Of a DNA stretch of 20,609 bases, positions 9,904-17,852 are shown one piece after another (positions within the stretch are counted from its first letter, which is position 1; every line of letters starts with the position of its first letter). This DNA comes from Bacteroides sp. Lineage in GTDB: Bacteria > Bacteroidota > Bacteroidia > Bacteroidales > Bacteroidaceae. Below the pieces are notes generated by a model. That model worked only from the letters and a program-made list of their open reading frames with translations. It was not told where the DNA came from and ran no database searches. The DNA lies in NCBI GenBank assembly GCA_019414725.1, contig DXLM01000058.1:1-20609 (forward strand), read 5' to 3'. The position numbers and the translations under genes were made by a program.

Positions 9904-10698
9904 ATGAAACAATCTAGATTTTATATCCTCTTTTTCTTTGTAGTTTGTATCGGGCTATTTTGCTCTTGTCTCAGTAATGACGATGATGCGCAATGGTCTA
10001 AATTTAATGGTGTATATGTTACGGTTGGTGGAGACAATATTCGTGGCTACAAGTTATACACGGATTTTGGTGCAATTTTAGTTCCAACAGAAGAAAGTCT
10101 TAATCGTATACCTTGGTTAAAAGAAGTGCAACGTGCCATAGTTAGTTTTAACTTATTGGATGAAAATGAAAATACAACTCAATTGGAGGACGGAAAAACT
10201 TATGATGTTATATTAAACAGTACGAATGGAATGAACCAACAGATTCCTACTTTTACAGTTCATGTTGACACTTTAAGTGAAGAGTATCAAATATTCGGTC
10301 AAGACTCTATCCAACTAAAAAATAAGAGTATTTATTCATTAGATAAAACGGCCGGAGCATTCTATATAAAAAATGGTTATATGAATATTGTTCCAACTTT
10401 TGAGTATGATTTATATAAGCCGGTTTTCTTTTTATTATACTATGATGGCGAAAAGGATATAGATACTTCTAATAATAAGTTAAATTTAAATTTGTATTTT
10501 AATAATAGTATACAAAGTAGTAATAACTCAATTTCTTCGTTTATAAGTCTTGAAATGCCTGGAGAAATTTATTATAAATTTCAAGATAAAGGTATGAATG
10601 ATGACGATCTTATCGATGTATATTTGAATTCAGAAACCGTTTCCGGACAAGAACAAATACATTGTAAAATGGCTTTGAAAGATTTTATGCTTCCCTAA
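9904..10698 (+). CDS. NigD-like lipoprotein
   Basis: This 264-residue protein has a hydrophobic signal ending in a lipobox-like FCSC (Cys22 likely lipidated, though Cys20 is possible). The Cys is followed by LSNDDD, an acidic stretch like those that send Bacteroidales lipoproteins to the cell surface. The body is rich in beta strands and Asn/Asp, with no visible catalytic motif. The layout resembles the NigD family: an N-terminal small beta domain with a VYVTVGGDNIRGYKLYTDFG-type strand set (about 34-60), then a C-terminal beta-sandwich ending in a KMALKDF strand. NigD-like proteins are common in Bacteroidales and poorly understood. Here the gene sits where many PULs carry an extra surface glycan-binding protein, so a binding role is plausible but inferred. 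It is separated from the second susD by a terminator and followed by a long hairpin, so it may be its own transcription unit. Confidence 0.7.
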   Translation: MKQSRFYILFFFVVCIGLFCSCLSNDDDAQWSKFNGVYVTVGGDNIRGYKLYTDFGAILVPTEESLNRIPWLKEVQRAIVSFNLLDENENTTQLEDGKTYDVILNSTNGMNQQIPTFTVHVDTLSEEYQIFGQDSIQLKNKSIYSLDKTAGAFYIKNGYMNIVPTFEYDLYKPVFFLLYYDGEKDIDTSNNKLNLNLYFNNSIQSSNNSISSFISLEMPGEIYYKFQDKGMNDDDLIDVYLNSETVSGQEQIHCKMALKDFMLP

Positions 10699-10795
10699 AA
10701 CATTGGATTCTTCATTGAATTTGCGGAAGTTTTACCGATGAAAACGGTAGGGGATTAGTTAGTCAAGAAAAATATTATACAAAACTTGAGAAATG
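10699..10795. other. AT-rich spacer after the NigD-like gene
   Basis: No gene is recognised in this stretch. It holds a weak 5-bp stem (TACCG at 10733-10737 with CGGTA at 10745-10749) without a T run. Short translated frames across it match nothing I know. Confidence 0.4.
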
Positions 10796-10856
10796 AAATA
10801 CTGATATATGGATTTTTCAATTGAAAGCTATTTGAGAAATCCATATATCAGTATTT
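10796..10856 (+). terminator. Very long perfect-stem hairpin, probable terminator
   Basis: AAATACTGATATATGGATTT at 10796-10815 pairs without mismatch with 10837-10856. The stem extends inward by about five more pairs (10816-10820 with 10832-10836, one G-U), leaving an 11-nt loop. The right arm ends in a run of six T residues. It lies about 100 nt after the NigD-like stop and just before the IS66 remnant. It works on paper as an intrinsic terminator. The stem is, however, much longer and more AT-rich than usual, so it could instead be a miniature palindromic element or an insertion-sequence by-product. Confidence 0.6.
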
Positions 10857-10865
10857 TTTAAGTCA

Positions 10866-11731
10866 GTAAGCATTCGATAAACAACAGGTCTTAAACCTTT
10901 ATATATAACAATAGAAACTGTCACTATGAACCTATATGTTGAAATCAGCACTAATTGTCAGCTTCCCTATTTTGTTTTGTCAATACACATTCCAGGTATT
11001 GCAATTTCCAATTGTACGGAAGTATATTCAACAATTCTTCATAAGTTACCTGTTTTGTGATAGGACATTCGGATGACAACATCATTCAGATACTTCCTTG
11101 GCGTTACATCGTATACTGTACCTTACAGATAGCCAGCAGAGAACATACAACCGATATATTAACTGTTGCTTCATGGTTTCCATTAAAGAGATAATTTTTT
11201 CTATTCCATAGTTATCGATCTGATAACATTTTCTACCAAAATATTATTTCCAAGCAGATGTCCGTCTTCCAAACATTTCATTATATTGTCCCATCGGTAT
11301 AGGGTAAGCATCCAAAGCCTGTTCAAAATGATGGTAGATATGCACCAAGCAATTGAGCAACTACACATCGGGGGTAGTCTTGAAGGCTACCTCATAGTCT
11401 GCAAAACCTTCGCATTGAAACTATCCCTTAAAGTGATATTGGTCTGTCAGGGATTCGATAACCGTTCCGCTCTGCGATCCCTTGTCGTAATGGAAGATTA
11501 CCAGTTTCTCCATGACTGACCTTACTATCGACAAGTATTCCTTATCGGTCCCCAATGCTTTTCCCTATTAATGACTGGAACAGTGCTTTCGTCTGCCTGT
11601 TATAGTCACAAGAAAAGACTTCCTGTTTGAGTTCTTCATACAGAAGTTTGAGCAGTTCTACCGTTTTCTTGAAATATCCATCCAGCGTACTTTCCGTAAG
11701 GCCTTTCATCTCAAAATGTCCGTTAGAAAGT
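10866..11731 (-). mobile_element. Remnant of an IS66-family insertion sequence, 3' part only
   Basis: The segment carries the C-terminal two thirds or so of a decayed IS66 transposase gene, read on the minus strand. About 85 nt beyond the transposase stop, GTAAGC begins at 10866. This resembles the GTAAGC start known for IS66-family terminal inverted repeats and may be the right end of the element. The opposite end, with the small accessory genes and the N-terminal part of the transposase, is absent: IS66-derived sequence stops at about 11731 and susD-derived sequence begins at once. The right boundary is tentative because no partner repeat is present to compare. Confidence 0.65.
10951..11731 (-). 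pseudogene. IS66-family transposase (TnpC-type) pseudogene
   Basis: Reading the minus strand from about 11731 down and changing frame several times gives recognisable IS66 transposase blocks in the correct order. They are EMKGLTESTLDGYFKKTVEL; QADESTVPVINREKHW (the ADE motif with a catalytic Asp, about 11550-11605); VMEKLVIFHYDKGSQSGT; TDQYHFKG, then a stop, then FQCEGFADYEVAFKTTPDV; LLNCLVHIYHHFEQALDAY; CLEDGHLLGNNILVENVI (catalytic Glu); TPRKYLNDVVIRMSYHK; and EELLNILPYNWKLQYLECV before the natural stop at 10951-10953. In-frame stops (for example after HFKG and after TTPDV) and at least three frame changes show it is dead. The N-terminal region is missing. Plus-strand open frames in this stretch, including one at 11286-11519, are antisense shadows. 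Confidence 0.88.
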
Positions 11732-12693
11732 GATTATAATAACCTTTACGCCAAATGGACCGGTATAGACTGCAAAGCCGAGGAGTCTAATGAAATATTA
11801 ATGTCATGCCAACACACTTCTTCGGCAACCGGACGTTTCGGAAACCGTACTTATAGTTACTTCAACCCACAATTCTCCAACTTCTCCGGTGGTTGGACAC
11901 AACGTGGCCAATATATTGGTGGTATGGACTTCCAACGTTGCCGTCCTACAGAATACGCTTATGCTATCTTTGACAATGTGAATGACTCACGTATGTGGAA
12001 AACATTCAAAACTGTCTACGGATTGAATAATATTGCATCGAAAGCAGATGATGTAGTGGCTACAAACGGTATTACAGCCGATCAGGTTCCAACACTAGGC
12101 GACCAAGGCATCATCTTTATTCTTAATAAAAAAAGTGACAACCGTTTTAAAGACGCTACAAACTCCGATTATGGAACAGTAGGTCGTGGTGGTATAGCCC
12201 ACTCCTTTGTAAACCCCGAAACAAATAAATGGGTGCCGAATGTGTTCCCTGTATATGCCGGTGGTCAATATGTATTGAACACCTATGGTGTTAGCGGAAA
12301 TCCAGCACAGTCCAATGTCTTCTGTGGTATCAATAAAACTGATGACGGCTCGCGTACAGCAGAAAAAGGGGACGCACATCGTGATGTCATTATGGCCCGT
12401 ACAGGCGAAACTTATCTGATAAAAGCGGAAGCGCAAGTACGTTCCGGTAACTTCCAGGATGCTATCTCTACCATCAACCAGTTCCGTGCACGTGCCGAAT
12501 GGAAAAATGGTGAAGATCGCGAATACTACACCGATGGTTCTATGGCTTTCTTGAAAAGCGCAGGTGGTGACGAAGATAATTCAACCGCACTAAGCACTTT
12601 AGGTAAATGCAAAGATGCCAATGGTACCAAAATCAATAACACAGAGGCATTCAAGGCTTCTTTCCTTCAAAAGAACACTTACTATCTTTCAAC
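11732..12693 (+). pseudogene. Internal fragment of a third susD gene, truncated at both ends
   Basis: About 320 codons of SusD/RagB coding sequence read cleanly from DYNNLYAKWTGIDCKAEESN to LQKNTYYLST. Diagnostic blocks are ILMSCQHTSS, TGRFGNRTYSYFNPQFSNF, QRCRPTEYAYAIFD, DSRMWKTFKTVYGLNNI, GETYLIKAEAQVRSGNFQDA and INQFRARAEW. The signal peptide, the N-terminal part and the final RELxxE...NPGW region are all missing. The open frame runs on upstream to an ATG at 11627 and downstream to a stop at 12790. The upstream part is antisense IS66 and the downstream part (ISFHIKNLSVSPPKK...) is not SusD, so the 387-residue product would be chimeric, with no export signal. The fragment resembles SusD proteins of a different subgroup from the two intact ones here. 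It therefore marks a lost third susCD pair rather than a duplicate. The lack of internal stops suggests recent loss. Confidence 0.85.
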
Positions 12694-12875
12694 TATTTCT
12701 TTTCATATAAAGAATCTATCTGTCAGCCCCCCCAAAAAATCAATAACTAGATTATTATCCGTATATGGAAAAAGAACAGAAAGAAGATGAACAATATTCC
12801 ATGTAAATGAATAAAATTCCATAGGTAAGACACCTTCTTCGTCTATATTTGCATAAATCAAAAATCAAAGATACT
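12694..12875. other. Short spacer between the susD fragment and the enzyme cassette
   Basis: This spacer holds no recognisable gene. It contains a run of seven C followed by six A (12727-12739), a repeated ATTCCAT motif, and a 14-codon frame (12765-12806) too short to call. The probable promoter of the rhamnosidase gene lies at its end. Confidence 0.5.
12844..12851 (+). promoter_or_regulatory. Candidate Bacteroidales -7 promoter element for the enzyme cassette
   Basis: TATATTTG matches the Bacteroidales -7 consensus TAnnTTTG and lies 24 nt before the ATG of the rhamnosidase gene, a sensible distance for a short leader. No good TTTG box is seen at the expected -33 position, so the call rests on the -7 box and on its place at the start of a same-strand gene cluster. 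Confidence 0.45.
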
Positions 12876-14657
12876 ATGGAACTATTACCAACAATCAGAA
12901 AAAGCATAATTGCATTCGTTCTGCTACCCGCACTTCTATATGCAGGTATCCCTCCCACCCTACAAAGCGATGCCTCACAAAGAATGACCAAAGATATCAT
13001 GAACCGTGCTTACATCACCCCCAAACGTATTGTTACCAAATACGCAGGATGTAAGAATAATCTAATAAAAGACGAACACTATTTATTAGAGCGTGGAAAC
13101 GGCCAATCGGAAATGAACAGAAAAAGATGTTGCATAATGACCTCTACTGAAACAGAAAAGGCATCCTTATTACTGGATTTCGGCAGTGAACTGCATGGAG
13201 GATTAAAACTCGTCATGGGCAGTTCCAGCCGTAGGGAGCCTTCTTTGGTAAGGATACGTTTCGGAGAATCTGTTGGAGAAGCTAACAGTAGCACTTCAAA
13301 TTCCGAATGGAAAGTGGGATTTTCAACAGACGATCATGCCAAACGTGATATCATCATGGAAATTCCCCGTGACGGCATGATTGAAATAGGCAATACCGGT
13401 TTCCGCTTTGTCCGCCTCGACTTGCTGCAAAACAACGCCACTATCTCTTTAAAAGAAATTTCAGCTATCCTGCGCTACCGTGATATTCCCTATCTGGGAT
13501 CTTTCGAATGCAACGACCAACGTTTAAACAAAATATGGATTACCGGAGCCTATACTGTCCACTTGAACATGCAGGAGTTTTTATGGGATGGCATCAAACG
13601 TGACCGAATAGTCTGGCTGGGCGATATGCATCCTGAATTAATGACCATCAGCCGTGTTTTCGGATACAATGAGGTGATCCCCAACAGTTTGGACTTGGCT
13701 TGCAAACAATTTCCTTTACCCAATTGGATGAATGGCATGAGTGCATACAGCCTATGGTATCTGATCAACCAATATGAATGGTATCACCAGACCGGCGATA
13801 TTGATTTTTTAAAGAAACATTCCGATTATATCAGCGGGTTAATCCATCTGATAAACGGGAAAGTGGATGATGCGGGAAATGAAACGTTAGCGCCTGCCCG
13901 CTTTTTGGACTGGCCATCCAGCGGAAATAAAGCCGGAGTTGAGGCAGGATATCGCGCACTGATCGTATGGGCTATGCAAGATGCGCATCAATTGTCTTTA
14001 AAACTTGGCAACACCTCTGATGCTCAATTATGTCTGGATATTATCAACCGGATGAAAAAAAAGATATTACCTCACAACAATCTGAAACAGGCAGCTTCAT
14101 TAATGGCCATCACCGGATTGATGGATCCCCAACAGGCTTGCGATGAAGTTATCTCTGTAGGCGGTGGAAAAGGCTTTTCCACTTTTTACGGGTATTATAT
14201 GCTGGAAGCATTAGCCAAAGCAGGTGAGTATGAGAAAGCAATAGATATCATTAATACTTTCTGGGGAGCCATGCTGGATTTGGGAGCAACCACGTTTTGG
14301 GAAGATTTCAATCTGGACTGGATTCCTAATGCCGCTCCTATAGACGAACCTGTTCCAGCCGGGAAAAAAGACATACATGGCGATTTCGGCGCCTATTGCT
14401 ATCCCGGATTCCGTCACAGCCTTTGCCATGGGTGGTCTTCAGGACCTACTACATGGCTGTCAGATCATGTATTAGGTATAAAAATCGTGGACGTGGAACG
14501 CAAGCAGATCAGTATTGAGCCACACTTGGGTAAATTAGAATGGGCCAAAGGTACTTATCCCACCCCTTGGGGCGTGATAGAAGTCAGCCACGAGAAGAAA
14601 GCCGATGGTAAAATCGCAACCAAAGTAAAACTTCCGAAAGGTGTAAGACAAATTTAA
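12876..14657 (+). CDS. GH78-type alpha-L-rhamnosidase
   Basis: This 593-residue enzyme is predicted to release terminal alpha-L-rhamnose from pectic oligosaccharides, probably in the periplasm. The signal peptide is MELLPTIRKSIIAFVLLPALL with a likely cut near YAG. I chose the ATG at 12876; a TTG at 12849 would add nine residues before the signal peptide and falls inside a promoter-like box. After a beta-sandwich region (about 80-205; LLLDFGSELHGGLKL, FRFVRLDLL) comes the (alpha/alpha)6 barrel. Its GH78 signatures are DGIKRDRIVWLGDMHPE from Asp238, LGATTFWEDFN with probable catalytic Glu476, and the HSLCHGWSSGPTTWL block. A C-terminal beta domain follows (IEPHLGKLEWAKGTYPTPWG). In many GH78 enzymes the first motif reads DxPxRDE; here the position of that Glu is Arg244, as I recall for one branch of the family. 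The esterase gene starts 42 nt downstream. Confidence 0.88.
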   Translation: MELLPTIRKSIIAFVLLPALLYAGIPPTLQSDASQRMTKDIMNRAYITPKRIVTKYAGCKNNLIKDEHYLLERGNGQSEMNRKRCCIMTSTETEKASLLLDFGSELHGGLKLVMGSSSRREPSLVRIRFGESVGEANSSTSNSEWKVGFSTDDHAKRDIIMEIPRDGMIEIGNTGFRFVRLDLLQNNATISLKEISAILRYRDIPYLGSFECNDQRLNKIWITGAYTVHLNMQEFLWDGIKRDRIVWLGDMHPELMTISRVFGYNEVIPNSLDLACKQFPLPNWMNGMSAYSLWYLINQYEWYHQTGDIDFLKKHSDYISGLIHLINGKVDDAGNETLAPARFLDWPSSGNKAGVEAGYRALIVWAMQDAHQLSLKLGNTSDAQLCLDIINRMKKKILPHNNLKQAASLMAITGLMDPQQACDEVISVGGGKGFSTFYGYYMLEALAKAGEYEKAIDIINTFWGAMLDLGATTFWEDFNLDWIPNAAPIDEPVPAGKKDIHGDFGAYCYPGFRHSLCHGWSSGPTTWLSDHVLGIKIVDVERKQISIEPHLGKLEWAKGTYPTPWGVIEVSHEKKADGKIATKVKLPKGVRQI

Positions 14658-14699
14658 TTATAAAAAATCGTTATCAAACTTCTATAAAAACTGGATCTT

Positions 14700-15983
14700 A
14701 TGAAAAACATAATGATATGGATTATGCTCCTCTTGAGTATAACTTATACTGACGCCCAAAATGGAAAATCTCCTAGAAAAGACTATGCCAAATTAGCTAA
14801 TTATGATGAAAGTAAGGTTCCGCAATATACCTTACCTTCCGTATTAATGTGCCACGACGGAGAAATGGTTCAGACCAAGGAACAATGGGAGCAAAAACGC
14901 CGCCCCGAAATTTTAAACCTGTTCACGACTTATATGTTTGGCAAAGCACCTGTATTAAAACACAAACTGCCTTGTACAGTCAGTCGGATCAATGAAAAAG
15001 CTCTGAACGGACGTGCCACCCGGAAAGAAATAACCATCCAATTAACAGACGATCCACAGGGGCCCCACATCGACTTGCAACTGTATCTTCCTAATCATGT
15101 ATCAGGAAAAATTCCGGTTTTTCTAGGCATCAGCTTCATGCCCAATTACACGATATATGATGATCCCGATTTATCTGTCCCCGAAATAACAGATGAAAAA
15201 ATGAAGAAAAGATCTTTCAGGGGATCAATGGACAAATCCTGGCAGCTTGATAAAATTTTGGAACACGGATATGGTCTGGCCACTTTCTGTTATAATGATG
15301 TGGATCCCGATTTTGACGATGACTTCCAAAATGGTGTGCATCCTTATTATTACGAGAAAGGGCAGAATTTCCCAGATCCGGATCAATGGGGTTCCATTGC
15401 AGCTTGGGCATGGGGCATGAGCCGTGCCATGGATTATCTGGAAACAGACAAAAAAGTGGATGCTAAAAAAGTTGCCGTGATAGGTCATTCTCGTCTTGGC
15501 AAAACCGCTGTCTGGGCCGGAGCCTCCGATCCGCGTTTTGCTTTAGTCATATCCGGGAATTCGGGATGTTGTGGAGTTGCCATCTCACGTCGTTGTTTCG
15601 GTGAGACTGTAGAAGCTATGAATGTACGTTTTCCTCATTGGTTCTGTGGTAATTACAAACAATTTAATGACAGGGAAAAATACTTACCTTTCGACCAGCA
15701 CGAACTTGTTGCCCTAATTGCTCCAAGACCTATATATATAGCCAGTGCAGAAGAAGACAACTGGTCCGACCAAAAAGGTGAATTTCTAGGAGGTAAAGGA
15801 GCTGAACCTGTATATGCCCTCTATGGTTTGGGCGGAATAGGTTGTGAAGAAATGCCTCCCGTAGATACACCTTACATGAATGGCCCTATCGCATACCACA
15901 ATCGCAAAGGACCTCACGCTGTTCTTCCATACGATTGGGAACAATTCCTTCGCTTTGCTGACAAATATTTTAAAAACAAATAA
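14700..15983 (+). CDS. CE15-like carbohydrate esterase (glucuronoyl esterase family)
   Basis: This 427-residue alpha/beta hydrolase has a signal peptide ending near YTDAQ (about residue 20), so it is exported. The nucleophile elbow is VIGHSRLGKTAVWAG with Ser264. Other CE15-like blocks are ISRRCFGETVEAMNVRFPHW (Glu302), the acid candidate Asp353 in ASAEEDNWSD followed by KGEFL, and His406 in NRKGPHAVLPYDWEQF. The Ser-Asp-His spacing agrees with what I recall of bacterial CE15 enzymes. Characterised members cleave esters of 4-O-methyl-glucuronic acid in xylan-lignin linkages. In this rhamnogalacturonan setting the substrate may instead be an ester on galacturonic or glucuronic acid. The gene lies between a rhamnosidase and a rhamnogalacturonan lyase, with 42 and 15 nt gaps, so it is surely co-transcribed. 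Automated pipelines often call such proteins acetylxylan esterase. Confidence 0.8.
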   Translation: MKNIMIWIMLLLSITYTDAQNGKSPRKDYAKLANYDESKVPQYTLPSVLMCHDGEMVQTKEQWEQKRRPEILNLFTTYMFGKAPVLKHKLPCTVSRINEKALNGRATRKEITIQLTDDPQGPHIDLQLYLPNHVSGKIPVFLGISFMPNYTIYDDPDLSVPEITDEKMKKRSFRGSMDKSWQLDKILEHGYGLATFCYNDVDPDFDDDFQNGVHPYYYEKGQNFPDPDQWGSIAAWAWGMSRAMDYLETDKKVDAKKVAVIGHSRLGKTAVWAGASDPRFALVISGNSGCCGVAISRRCFGETVEAMNVRFPHWFCGNYKQFNDREKYLPFDQHELVALIAPRPIYIASAEEDNWSDQKGEFLGGKGAEPVYALYGLGGIGCEEMPPVDTPYMNGPIAYHNRKGPHAVLPYDWEQFLRFADKYFKNK

Positions 15984-15998
15984 TTAATATATAAATCA

Positions 15999-17852
15999 AT
16001 GATGAAAAACAAGAACCTACTTATAGGATTATGCTCAGTACCCCTGTTGCTTAGCATATCAACAAACATGACAGCCCAAGACTTGCGTGAACGTACATAT
16101 TATTACGAAATACTAGAACCACGCCATGAGCCCAAACCGGAAATCAAAGGTTTTGCAACTGAAAGAATAAAAGAAAACTTAGACAGAGGGTTAACAGCCA
16201 CCCCATCTGCAGACGGGAAAGGTATCTACCTCAGTTGGAGACTATTGGAACAAGATGGAACTGACACTTCCTTCCACCTCTACCGTTCTGCAAACGGCAA
16301 GACACAGCGTTTATCAAAAAATCCAATTAAAAACACCTGTGACTTTGTTGACCAGACTCCCGTTTCTGGAAAAGCAACCTATTGGATCTGTGCATTAGAT
16401 AAAAAGAAAAAAGTAATTGACACATCTTCCAAATTGGATGTGGACTGTTCTTTATTGAGAAACTATCAGTCCATTAAATTGAACCGTAATATAAAAGCAG
16501 GCAAAATAGCCGTTGCTGATTTGAACGGGGATGGCATTTACGATTATATCATCCGCACCCCGGAAAAAAATGTGGATCCCGGAATGCCCGGTACTTTGGA
16601 TGGTTCAACTTATCAAATTGAGGCTTATTTAAGTGACGGCACTTTTTTATGGTCTAAAGATTTAGGACAAGGTATCGAGCCCGGTGTTTGGTACTCCCCT
16701 TTCATCGCATACGACTTCAATGGAGATGGCAAAGCAGAAATTGCCTTAAAAACAGCTCCGGAAACAACCAAACGAAATGAAAAAGGACGGGTAGATTCCG
16801 GTGAGGAGTATCTAAGTGTATGGGATGGAATGACCGGAAAAGAAATTGCCCGCGTGGACTGGCCTGAACGGAATGACAGGTATGGAAATCTGGTCCGGCA
16901 GAACCGTAACCAAATAGGGATGGCCTATCTGGACGGCAAAACCCCTTATATATTGGCATGTCGTGGCACTTACAAACTGATGACTGTAGATGCATGGCAG
17001 CTGAAAGATAACAAACTGGAACGTGCATGGCGATGGGACGGCGATGAAGAAAATCCCGTAGTAAGAAGCATGGGTTCCCATAATATGGTATGTGGTGATG
17101 TGGATGAAGATGGAAAAGATGAAATTCTGTTAGGCTCATGCATGCTTGATGATAACGGGACTTTACTATGGTCTACCGGACTAGGACACCCTGATAAAAT
17201 CTATCTGACTGATATCGACCCGGATCGTCCGGGTATGGAAGTATTCCTTTGTCTGGAACCTTGGCACGAGAACGGCCGTGGCGTTTGTGTTGTGGATGCC
17301 AGAACAGGACAACCGGTATGGAATATCGGTCATAAGACATTCCATGTAGGCGATGGGATGGTTGCTGATTTTGATCCGGTCCACAAAGGTCTGGAATGTT
17401 TTGCCAGCGAAGACCGTAAAGGAGGCAGCACAGACAAATATCTACTTTCAGCTGACGGTAAACCTTTAGGTAAAAATGAAGAAGTGCCCTCCTGCCGTAA
17501 TTGGGCCTGGTGGGACGGTGACTTATTGCGCGAAACATTCAAAGGGGACGATAACCGATGGGGGGCAAGTTCCTCTTCAAACGGTCGTTCACTAAGTATT
17601 GTAAAATGGAAAGGAGAAACACTGACACAAGGAATTGAAGGTGATATCTTAATGATCGCAGACTTATATGGAGACTGGCGTGAAGAAATAATCACCGCAT
17701 TGCCCGGTGAAATACGTATCTACACAACCAATCTTCCGGCAAAAGACCGTCGTACCACATTGATGCAAGACGGAATATATAGAAGTTATGTAACTCATCG
17801 TTCCATGGGATATCCACAAGCTCCTGTCCCCTCCTATTATTTAGGAGAATAA
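15999..17852 (+). CDS. PL11 rhamnogalacturonan lyase (YesW-like)
   Basis: This 617-residue enzyme cleaves the rhamnosyl-(1,4)-galacturonosyl bond of the RG-I backbone by beta-elimination, leaving an unsaturated galacturonate end. The signal peptide ends near NMTAQ (about residue 27); the start could be either of two adjacent Met codons (15999 or 16002). An N-terminal Fn3-like beta-sandwich (about 50-150; GIYLSWRLLEQDG, FHLYRSANGK) precedes the eight-bladed propeller. Calcium-binding loops mark the blades: DLNGDGIYDY at 174, DFNGDGKAEIALKTAP at 239, DVDEDGKDEILLGS at 367, then DIDPDRPGMEVFL and DFDPVHKGLECF. Typical PL11 stretches include WDGMTGKEIARVDWP, GSHNMVCGDVD and the closing YRSYVTHRSMGYPQAPVPSY. 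Length equals characterised YesW-type lyases. Endo versus exo action cannot be decided here. Confidence 0.93.
   Translation: MMKNKNLLIGLCSVPLLLSISTNMTAQDLRERTYYYEILEPRHEPKPEIKGFATERIKENLDRGLTATPSADGKGIYLSWRLLEQDGTDTSFHLYRSANGKTQRLSKNPIKNTCDFVDQTPVSGKATYWICALDKKKKVIDTSSKLDVDCSLLRNYQSIKLNRNIKAGKIAVADLNGDGIYDYIIRTPEKNVDPGMPGTLDGSTYQIEAYLSDGTFLWSKDLGQGIEPGVWYSPFIAYDFNGDGKAEIALKTAPETTKRNEKGRVDSGEEYLSVWDGMTGKEIARVDWPERNDRYGNLVRQNRNQIGMAYLDGKTPYILACRGTYKLMTVDAWQLKDNKLERAWRWDGDEENPVVRSMGSHNMVCGDVDEDGKDEILLGSCMLDDNGTLLWSTGLGHPDKIYLTDIDPDRPGMEVFLCLEPWHENGRGVCVVDARTGQPVWNIGHKTFHVGDGMVADFDPVHKGLECFASEDRKGGSTDKYLLSADGKPLGKNEEVPSCRNWAWWDGDLLRETFKGDDNRWGASSSSNGRSLSIVKWKGETLTQGIEGDILMIADLYGDWREEIITALPGEIRIYTTNLPAKDRRTTLMQDGIYRSYVTHRSMGYPQAPVPSYYLGE

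Noticed and set aside
11286..11519. Plus-strand open frame of 77 codons
   Set aside because: It is antisense to the IS66 transposase remnant, which reads clearly on the minus strand.
11627..11731. Start of the 387-codon frame as a true SusD N-terminus
   Set aside because: These codons are antisense IS66 sequence with no signal peptide; SusD similarity begins only at about 11732.
12765..12806. 14-codon frame rich in Glu and Lys
   Set aside because: Too short, no recognisable context, and next to a rearranged region.
12849..12875. TTG start adding nine residues to the rhamnosidase
   Set aside because: The ATG at 12876 begins directly at a proper signal peptide and the TTG is part of a promoter-like box.
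16717..17695. Several minus-strand frames of 89-140 codons
   Set aside because: They overlap the well-supported PL11 lyase in antisense and have no family features.
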